11,124 nt of DNA, taken from positions 1-11,124 of the forward strand of contig JBJTHN010000072.1 in NCBI GenBank assembly GCA_046094505.1, written 5' to 3'. Below the pieces are notes generated by a model, which did no database searches, had not been told where the DNA came from, and saw only the letters and a list, made by a program, of their open reading frames with translations. Source of the DNA: RFTU01 sp046094505 (GTDB lineage Bacteria > Pseudomonadota > Gammaproteobacteria > Burkholderiales > Burkholderiaceae_C). Each line of letters begins with the position of its first letter. The stretch's first letter is position 1. This document shows, one piece after another, positions 6,312 to 11,124 of this stretch. A program made the translations under genes and the position numbers.

Positions 6312-8495
6312 ATGAGCGCCCACGAACTCACCCTGGACATCAGCGGCATGACCTGCGCCAGCTGTGTCAGGCGCGTGGAGCGGGCCTTGGCCAAGGTGCC
6401 GGGGGTGCAAAGCTGCAGCGTGAACCTGGCCACCAACCAGGCCGTGGTACAGCTGCCGTCAGCCCATGCGGTCAAGAGCCTGCCGGGCCACCTGCTGGCG
6501 GCGGTACAGGCCGCGGGTTACGACGCCCAAGTGCATCAAGCCGAGCAGGCCACGCCCCCCCCGAACGACCACGGCTGGGCGGTGGCGGCGGCCGTGGCCC
6601 TGAGCCTGCCCCTGTTACTGCCCATGCTGATGCAGCCCATGGGGGTGCACGCCTTGCTGCCCGCGCTGTGGCAGTTCCTGCTGGCCACACCGGTGCAGTT
6701 CGTCTTGGGCTGGCGCTTCTACAAGGCCGGCTGGGCTGCGCTGAAGGACAGCAGCGTCAACATGGACCTGCTGGTGGCCCTGGGCACCAGCGCCGCCTAT
6801 GGACTAAGCCTGTGGCTGTGGGCACCCTGGGCCCAGGGTGATCAGGCTGCGCACCTGTACTTTGAGAGTTCGGCGGTGGTGATCACCTTGGTGATGCTGG
6901 GCAAGTGGTTGGAAGCACGGGCCAAGCGAAAGACGCTGGCTGCCTTGGATGCGCTGCGGGCACTGCGCCCGGAAACCGCCTTGGTCATGGTGCAGGGCCA
7001 AGCCGTGGAGCGTGCGCTGGCGAACCTGCGCGTGGGCGATACGGTGATGGTGCGGCCTGGCCAGCGCGTGCCGGTTGACGGACGCATCATCGAAGGGCGT
7101 AGCCACGTGGACGAGTCGGCCATCACTGGCGAAAGCCTGCCCGTGCCGCGCGAAGCCGGCCAGGGTGTGATGGGGGGCACGCTCAACGCCGAGGGCCTGT
7201 TGATGGTGCAGGTCACGGCCTTGGGCGCGGAATCGGCCCTCTCGCGCATCGTGCGCCTGGTGGAGCAGGCCCAGGCCCGCAAAGCCCCCATCCAGCAGAC
7301 CGTGGACCGCGTGAGTGCGGTCTTTGTCCCCACCGTCGTGGGGCTGGCCCTGCTCACCCTGGTGGGATGGGCCCTTCTGAGCAGCCGTGGTTGGGAGTAC
7401 GCCATCGTGCAGGCGGTGTCGGTGCTGGTGATTGCCTGCCCCTGCGCCCTGGGCCTGGCCACACCAGCCACGCTGATGGTGGGCACCGGCCTGGCCGCGC
7501 GCCTGGGCATCCTGGTGCGCGACGCGCAGGCCTTGGAGTTGCTGCATGGCGTGGCGGTGGTAGGCCTGGACAAAACGGGCACCTTGACCCTGGGCCAGCC
7601 ACGGCTGTTGGCCTGCACCCCCGCACCAGGCCTGAGCACCGAAGAGGCCCTCACCCGCGCCGTCGCCTTGCAGCAGGGCAGCCAACACCCACTGGCGCAG
7701 GCGGTTGCCCAGGCGGCCGCAGAGCGCGGCTTGCCGGTGCACGGGGTGCAGGGGTTCGAACAGGTGGCCGGCCGGGGCTTGCAGGCCTGGGTCAACGGTG
7801 AAGCACTGAGCCTGGGCAGCACCCGGTGGATGCACGAACGCGGCATCGACCTTCAGGCCCTTGCGCCCGCCATCGATCAAGCCTTGGCCCAAGGCCAAAC
7901 GGTGAGCGTGCTGAGCCGAGGCGGCGAGGCCTTGGCCGCCTTGAGCTTTGGGGATGAGCTGCGACCACAGGCCGCTGAGGCGGTGGCGGCCTTGCAGCGC
8001 TTGGGGGTGCGCTGCGTGATGATCAGCGGCGACAACGCACAAGCTGCTCAGGCCATTGCCACGCGCCTGGGCATCACGGATGTGCGCGCACCGGTGCTTG
8101 CGCAGGACAAAGCCCAGGTCGTTCGGGCGTTGCGCGCTGGCCTGCCGACGGGCCAGCGGGTGGCCATGGTGGGAGACGGCGTGAACGATGCGCCGGCACT
8201 GGCGGCGGCCGACATTGGGGTGGCCATGCCCGGAGCGGACGTGGCCATGGAAACGGCGGGCTTGACGCTGCTGCGGCCAGACCTGCGCCTGATCCCCCAG
8301 GGCCTGGCCCTGTCCCGCGCGGTCACCCGCAAGATCCACCAGAACCTGTTCTGGGCCTTTGCCTACAACGTGGTGGGCGTTCCCTTGGCTGCCCTGGGGT
8401 TCTTGAGCCCGGTGGTGGCAGGGGCGGCCATGGCCGCCTCCAGCGTCAGCGTGATCAGCAACGCACTGCTGCTGCGGCGCTTTCGGCCTGAGTAG
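6312..8495 (+). CDS. copA: P1B-1-type Cu(+)-exporting ATPase
   Basis: Counted from the ATG at 6312 the protein has 727 residues. The open frame extends about 100 codons upstream, but that part overlaps copZ and is not protein-like, while this ATG leads straight into an HMA domain (GMTCASC, residues 12-18). Eight membrane helices follow in the P1B pattern. Landmarks are the actuator TGES at 272-275, the CPC metal site in helix 6 (376-378), the phosphorylation motif DKTGT at 420-424, the nucleotide-binding HP at 459-460, and the hinge GDGVNDAP at 621-628. YN (685-686) in helix 7 and MAASS (707-711) in helix 8 complete the Cu(+) signature of subgroup P1B-1. It exports cytoplasmic Cu(I) across the inner membrane. 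One N-terminal metal-binding domain rather than two is common. All catalytic residues are present. A Shine-Dalgarno is not obvious. No CueR-like regulator gene is in the window. Confidence 0.96.
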   Translation: MSAHELTLDISGMTCASCVRRVERALAKVPGVQSCSVNLATNQAVVQLPSAHAVKSLPGHLLAAVQAAGYDAQVHQAEQATPPPNDHGWAVAAAVALSLPLLLPMLMQPMGVHALLPALWQFLLATPVQFVLGWRFYKAGWAALKDSSVNMDLLVALGTSAAYGLSLWLWAPWAQGDQAAHLYFESSAVVITLVMLGKWLEARAKRKTLAALDALRALRPETALVMVQGQAVERALANLRVGDTVMVRPGQRVPVDGRIIEGRSHVDESAITGESLPVPREAGQGVMGGTLNAEGLLMVQVTALGAESALSRIVRLVEQAQARKAPIQQTVDRVSAVFVPTVVGLALLTLVGWALLSSRGWEYAIVQAVSVLVIACPCALGLATPATLMVGTGLAARLGILVRDAQALELLHGVAVVGLDKTGTLTLGQPRLLACTPAPGLSTEEALTRAVALQQGSQHPLAQAVAQAAAERGLPVHGVQGFEQVAGRGLQAWVNGEALSLGSTRWMHERGIDLQALAPAIDQALAQGQTVSVLSRGGEALAALSFGDELRPQAAEAVAALQRLGVRCVMISGDNAQAAQAIATRLGITDVRAPVLAQDKAQVVRALRAGLPTGQRVAMVGDGVNDAPALAAADIGVAMPGADVAMETAGLTLLRPDLRLIPQGLALSRAVTRKIHQNLFWAFAYNVVGVPLAALGFLSPVVAGAAMAASSVSVISNALLLRRFRPE

Positions 8496-8500
8496 CGCCA

Positions 8501-8530
8501 GGGCTGCGGCGCGGCAGCGCCACGCAGCCC
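8501..8530. terminator. Strong hairpin between convergent copA and cytochrome c genes
   Basis: An 8-bp perfect inverted repeat, GGGCTGCG (8501-8508) and CGCAGCCC (8523-8530), encloses an inner GCGC/GCGC pair (8509-8512, 8517-8520) around a GGCA loop, with a 2-nt bulge. It fills most of the 52-bp gap between the two convergent stop codons, so it could terminate both. There is no T-tract on either side, so it is not a textbook intrinsic terminator; it may block RNA decay or act with Rho. Confidence 0.6.
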
Positions 8531-8547
8531 CGGGGCATCAGCGCCGT

Positions 8548-9213
8548 TCAGCGCGTCTTGCTCTGGGGAACCGTCTTCAGGTCGCCCGGCAGGCTGCCGA
8601 TGTAGTTGGCCATGGCCTTGAGTTCGGCCAGGCTGAACTGTTTGACCTGCGCGCCCATGATGGCGTTGGCCCGGCCCAGTTGGGCTTGGCCTTCCGTCTT
8701 GTAGGCCTTCAGCGCCACGTAGAGATAGTCCGCGTGCTGGCCGGCAATCTTGGGGTAGCTCGGGTCCACACCCTTGTTGAAGTTCGCGCCGTGGCAGGAA
8801 ATGCACGCACCCTTTTGCAGCAGGGCGGCCACTTCAGCAGACGCCTGCTTGGCGGCTTGGTCCGGCACGGGCTTGGACTTGTCCTGGCCGTGCTGGGCGT
8901 AGTACGCGGCCAAATCGGCGATGTCCTGCTCGCTCAGCGAGCCGGCGATGCCGCGCATCGTGGGGTGCTTGCGCTCGCCCTTTTGGTAGGCGGTCAACGA
9001 ATTGACCAGGTAGGCCGTGGTTTGGCCTGAAATCATCGGCACGCGGTGGATTTCGGGGAAGCTGGCCTGATAACCGGCGATACCGTGGCAGCCGATGCAG
9101 ATGGCCATCTTGCCTTCGGCGGCCTTGATGTCGCCCTTGGGGCCCTGTGCGTGGGCGGTACCTGTCACCGACACGATGCCGGCCAGGGCCAGCAGGGAAA
9201 GCATGTTCTTCAT
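8548..9213 (-). CDS. Periplasmic diheme cytochrome c (c4-like)
   Basis: From the ATG at 9211-9213 the product has 221 residues. It begins with a signal peptide (about 1-22, cleavage after AHA). Two heme-binding motifs follow, CIGCH at 39-43 and CISCH at 137-141. Each sits in a class I cytochrome c domain with a likely Met ligand (Met86 in HPTMRGIAG, Met186 in NAIMGAQV) and a closing helix of the LAAYYA or MANYIG kind. The tandem repeat, spacing and length fit cytochrome c4, which passes electrons between the bc1 complex and terminal oxidases in many proteobacteria. The partner oxidase is not in view. An open frame runs 54 codons upstream but crosses the intergenic region and lacks any signal peptide, so the later start is right. 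The gene is divergent from moxR and convergent with copA. Heme attachment would use the products of the heme pathway coded nearby. Confidence 0.93.
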   Translation of the reverse strand: MKNMLSLLALAGIVSVTGTAHAQGPKGDIKAAEGKMAICIGCHGIAGYQASFPEIHRVPMISGQTTAYLVNSLTAYQKGERKHPTMRGIAGSLSEQDIADLAAYYAQHGQDKSKPVPDQAAKQASAEVAALLQKGACISCHGANFNKGVDPSYPKIAGQHADYLYVALKAYKTEGQAQLGRANAIMGAQVKQFSLAELKAMANYIGSLPGDLKTVPQSKTR

Positions 9214-9263
9214 GATGCAGACTGCAAGATTGAAACCACTGCGGCTGGCCCGCTGCCGATGAA

Positions 9264-9290
9264 CGGCGCGCGCCGCCGGGTTGCCCCGGC
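9264..9290 (-). other. GC-rich palindrome and stem-loop in the cytochrome c leader
   Basis: Two adjoining symmetrical elements lie between the predicted cytochrome c promoter and its start codon. One is a perfect 12-bp palindrome, CGGCGCGCGCCG (9264-9275). The other is a hairpin with 6-bp arms GCCGGG (9275-9280) and CCCGGC (9285-9290) and a TTGC loop. In the mRNA they would form a structured 5' leader of about 90 nt. Such features arise by chance in high-GC DNA, so function is unproven. Confidence 0.45.
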
Positions 9291-9307
9291 TGCTGCAGAA
9301 CCGCGCG

Positions 9308-9313
9308 ATTATA
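9308..9313 (-). promoter_or_regulatory. Candidate -10 element for the cytochrome c gene
   Basis: On the minus strand a perfect TATAAT lies 94 nt before the cytochrome c ATG. The -35 region at 17-bp spacing reads CAGGTT, a poor match, so an activator may be needed. The hexamer overlaps the left arm of the palindrome at 9310-9327. Confidence 0.45.
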
Positions 9314-9327
9314 GGGGGGGCCCTATA
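9310..9327. repeat. Inverted repeat TATAGGG-GGGG-CCCTATA between divergent genes
   Basis: Perfect 7-bp arms (9310-9316 and 9321-9327) flank four G residues, which also makes a run of seven G. The element lies between the divergent cytochrome c and moxR genes, and each arm overlaps a candidate -10 hexamer, one per strand. It could be an operator that affects both promoters, or a by-product of two back-to-back -10 boxes. Confidence 0.5.
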
Positions 9328-9329
9328 CT
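9324..9329 (+). promoter_or_regulatory. Candidate -10 element for the moxR-S9 peptidase unit
   Basis: TATACT (5 of 6 consensus bases) lies 44 nt before the moxR ATG. The position 17 bp upstream reads CCGCGC, so no -35 box is seen. The hexamer overlaps the right arm of the palindrome at 9310-9327. Weak evidence, based on the best AT-rich hexamer in a GC-rich gap. Confidence 0.35.
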
Positions 9330-9373
9330 GAACCTGACAGGCGTTCTGCCCTGCCCACATCCACGGTTGACCC

Positions 9374-10228
9374 ATGAAATTCCAAGGCTCCCACGACTAT
9401 GTGGCCACAGACGACCTGACGCTGGCCGTCAATGCGGCCATCACCCTGCAGAGGCCCCTGTTGGTCAAGGGTGAACCGGGCACCGGCAAAACCATGTTGG
9501 CCGAACAGGTGGCCGCCGCCCTGAAGCTGCCGCTGTTGCAGTGGCACATCAAGAGCACCACCAAGGCGCAGCAGGGCCTGTACGAATACGACGCCGTCAG
9601 CCGCCTGCGTGACAGCCAGCTCTCTGACGCTGAAAGCGCCTCCAAGGTACGCGACATCCGCAACTACATCGTCAAGGGGACGCTGTGGCAAGCCTTTGAA
9701 AGCGAGACCCCGGTGGCCCTGCTGATCGACGAAATCGACAAAGCCGACATCGAATTCCCCAACGACCTGCTGCGCGAACTCGACCGCATGGAGTTCTACG
9801 TGTACGAGACGCGTGAGCTCATCAAGGCCAAGCACCGTCCCTTGGTCTTCATCACGTCCAACAACGAAAAAGAGCTGCCCGACGCATTCCTGCGGCGCTG
9901 CTTCTTCCACTACATCAAGTTTCCCGAGCCCACCACGATGCAAAAGATCGTGGACGTGCACTTCCCCGGCATCAAGCAGGAACTGCTGAGCGCGGCCATG
10001 CGTACCTTCTTTGAGGTTCGCAACCTGCCGGGCCTGAAGAAGAGGCCCTCTACCAGCGAGCTTTTGGATTGGCTGCGCCTGCTGGTGGCCGAAGACCTGG
10101 CGCCCGAACTGCTGGCGTCCAAGGACGACAAGGTCATCATCCCGCCCCTGGTGGGAGCCCTGCTGAAGAACGAACAGGACATCACGCTGTTTGAAAAGCT
10201 GGTGTTCATGCAAAGCCGCAACCGTTAA
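9374..10228 (+). CDS. MoxR-family AAA+ ATPase
   Basis: The 284-residue cytoplasmic protein is a single AAA+ module of the MoxR/AAA_5 type. Walker A is GEPGTGKT (33-40), Walker B is LLIDEID (116-122), sensor 1 is in FITSNN (159-164), and an arginine-finger region is LRR (173-175). A helical lid follows to the C-terminus. MoxR ATPases act as chaperones that assemble or activate protein complexes, often by metal insertion, and usually work with a von Willebrand A (CoxE-like) protein coded next door. No such partner is seen between this gene and the window end; the next gene is an S9 peptidase 6 bp downstream. The ATG at 9374 opens into the conserved start FQGSHDYVATDDL. No clear Shine-Dalgarno is visible. 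The substrate complex is unknown. Confidence 0.93.
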   Translation: MKFQGSHDYVATDDLTLAVNAAITLQRPLLVKGEPGTGKTMLAEQVAAALKLPLLQWHIKSTTKAQQGLYEYDAVSRLRDSQLSDAESASKVRDIRNYIVKGTLWQAFESETPVALLIDEIDKADIEFPNDLLRELDRMEFYVYETRELIKAKHRPLVFITSNNEKELPDAFLRRCFFHYIKFPEPTTMQKIVDVHFPGIKQELLSAAMRTFFEVRNLPGLKKRPSTSELLDWLRLLVAEDLAPELLASKDDKVIIPPLVGALLKNEQDITLFEKLVFMQSRNR

Positions 10229-10234
10229 AGCCCC

Positions 10235-11124
10235 ATGCCACGATCGACCACTCCTCGCCGCAGCGTCCAGCCCCTCACGGTCGAGGCTTTGTGGCAGCTT
10301 CAACGCCTGGGCGCTCCCAGCTTGAGCCCTGATGGCGCGCAGGCCGTCATCAGCGCATCCGCCTACTCCATGAAAGACAACAAGGCCAGCAGCCGTCTGT
10401 GGCTGCTGTCCACGCTGGGGGGTGAGCCCCGTGCGCTGACGCAATGCGGCGACAAAGACAGCCAGCCGCGCTGGAGCCCGGCGCGGGCAGGCGACGGCGA
10501 ACGCAGCCAGTTGATCGCTTTCACGGCGCGGCGTGAACAGGACGGCCGAAAGGACGACGCGGAACAGCTGTACCTGATCAACGCCGACGGTGGTGAGGCG
10601 CGCCGCGCGGCCGACATCGCGACGGGCGTGGAGGCCTTCAAGTGGTTTCCCGACGCCAAGCGCCTGGCCTTTGTGTCTTGGGTGTGGCCGGATACCCGAG
10701 GCCCCAAGGCTCAAGCCGCGCGTTTGAAGGACTGGAAAGACCGCAAGGAATCGGCCTATGTGACCGAGGAGGCCCAGTACCGCTACTGGGACCACCACCT
10801 TCCACAAGACCGCGTGGCGCATCTGCATCTGCTGACCTTGAGCGCCGATGAGGGCTCGGCCAAGGTGGTGGACTTGTTTGAGGGCACGCCGTATGAACTC
10901 AGCCGTGCCGAGCCCGATGCCAACGCCTTCGATGTTTCCCCCGATGGCAAGCGTATCGTGTTCGCTTTCGACCCGGCACCGCAAAAGCGCATGGACGGCC
11001 GCTACGCGCTGGCGGAAATGGACCTCAAGACCCGCAAGGTCACGGTGATCGCGCGGGATGCGCAGTGGGACTTCAGTGCGCCTCGCTACAGCCCCGATGG
11101 CCAGCAGATTGCCTTCTTGGCCAG
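10235..11124 (+). CDS. S9-family peptidase (prolyl oligopeptidase / acylaminoacyl-peptidase type), N-terminal part, open at the right edge
   Basis: An ATG at 10235 opens a frame that runs without a stop to the window end (296 complete codons). The product has no signal peptide, so a cytoplasmic enzyme is likely. It shows repeated beta-propeller blades of the WD40-like/PD40 kind: SLSPDGAQAVIS (29-40), PRWSP with IAFTA (78-97), FKWFPDAKRLAFVSW (135-149), FDVSPDGKRIVFAF (232-245) and PRYSPDGQQIAFLA (283-296). This is the substrate-gating propeller of S9 serine peptidases, which remove dipeptides or acylated residues from short peptides. The catalytic alpha/beta-hydrolase domain with its Ser-Asp-His triad should lie beyond the edge and cannot be checked. 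A pure propeller protein (TolB-like) is the alternative, but TolB is exported. The 6-bp gap after the ATPase gene points to one transcription unit. Confidence 0.85.
   Translation, partial: MPRSTTPRRSVQPLTVEALWQLQRLGAPSLSPDGAQAVISASAYSMKDNKASSRLWLLSTLGGEPRALTQCGDKDSQPRWSPARAGDGERSQLIAFTARREQDGRKDDAEQLYLINADGGEARRAADIATGVEAFKWFPDAKRLAFVSWVWPDTRGPKAQAARLKDWKDRKESAYVTEEAQYRYWDHHLPQDRVAHLHLLTLSADEGSAKVVDLFEGTPYELSRAEPDANAFDVSPDGKRIVFAFDPAPQKRMDGRYALAEMDLKTRKVTVIARDAQWDFSAPRYSPDGQQIAFLA

Noticed and set aside
6804..8339. Long minus-strand open frame (511 codons) opposite copA
   Set aside because: It mirrors copA, which has every P1B ATPase motif; the translation is His/Gln/Arg-rich with no domain pattern.
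9214..9375. Upstream extension of the cytochrome c frame
   Set aside because: It would bury the signal peptide 54 residues inside the protein, and it crosses the promoter region.
9323..10984. Long minus-strand open frame (553 codons) opposite moxR and the S9 peptidase gene
   Set aside because: It spans two sense genes and the intergenic promoter region; the sense frames show clear AAA+ and propeller motifs, so this is a shadow.
1..11124. Mobile element, phage defence island or CRISPR array
   Set aside because: No transposase, integrase, terminal repeat, repeat-spacer pattern or shift in base composition was seen; the genes are housekeeping types.

Overview
The window is high-GC DNA with tightly packed genes, weak Shine-Dalgarno sequences and a hemC-hemD-hemX-hemY order. 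These features and the protein sequences fit a betaproteobacterium of the order Burkholderiales, probably Comamonadaceae or a near relative (inferred by recall, not by search). Base composition looks even throughout, and I see no insertion sequence, phage gene, integrase or CRISPR array. It reads as core chromosome.

Layout, left to right. (1) Positions 1-40, minus strand: the 5' half of a tRNA-Arg(ACG), cut by the window edge. (2) Positions 65-4319, minus strand: a four-gene heme operon transcribed hemC, hemD, hemX, hemY. Gaps are 11-13 bp, and hemD overlaps hemX by 23 bp. HemC and HemD carry porphobilinogen to uroporphyrinogen III; HemX and HemY are the membrane-anchored proteins that usually accompany them. 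(3) Positions 4404-5990, minus strand: an exported family 5 (DppA/OppA/NikA-like) substrate-binding protein with no transporter partner in view. (4) Positions 6030-8495: a copper module, with a small CopZ-like chaperone on the minus strand and a CopA-type P1B-1 Cu(+) ATPase on the plus strand, divergent across 87 bp. (5) Positions 8548-9213, minus strand: a periplasmic diheme cytochrome c of the c4 type, converging on copA over a strong hairpin. (6) Positions 9374 to the end, plus strand: a MoxR-family AAA+ ATPase followed after 6 bp by an S9-family (prolyl oligopeptidase-like) peptidase gene that runs off the right edge, with only the beta-propeller part inside the window.

Much of the window deals with heme and copper supply or use: tetrapyrrole synthesis, copper delivery and export, and a c-type cytochrome. 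That theme is inference from neighbourhood; the genes need not be co-regulated. I found no clearly new system. The points most worth a second look are the palindrome and overlapping divergent -10 elements between the cytochrome and moxR, the moxR-S9 peptidase pair, the orphan binding protein behind copZ, and a possibly leaderless hemC transcript.
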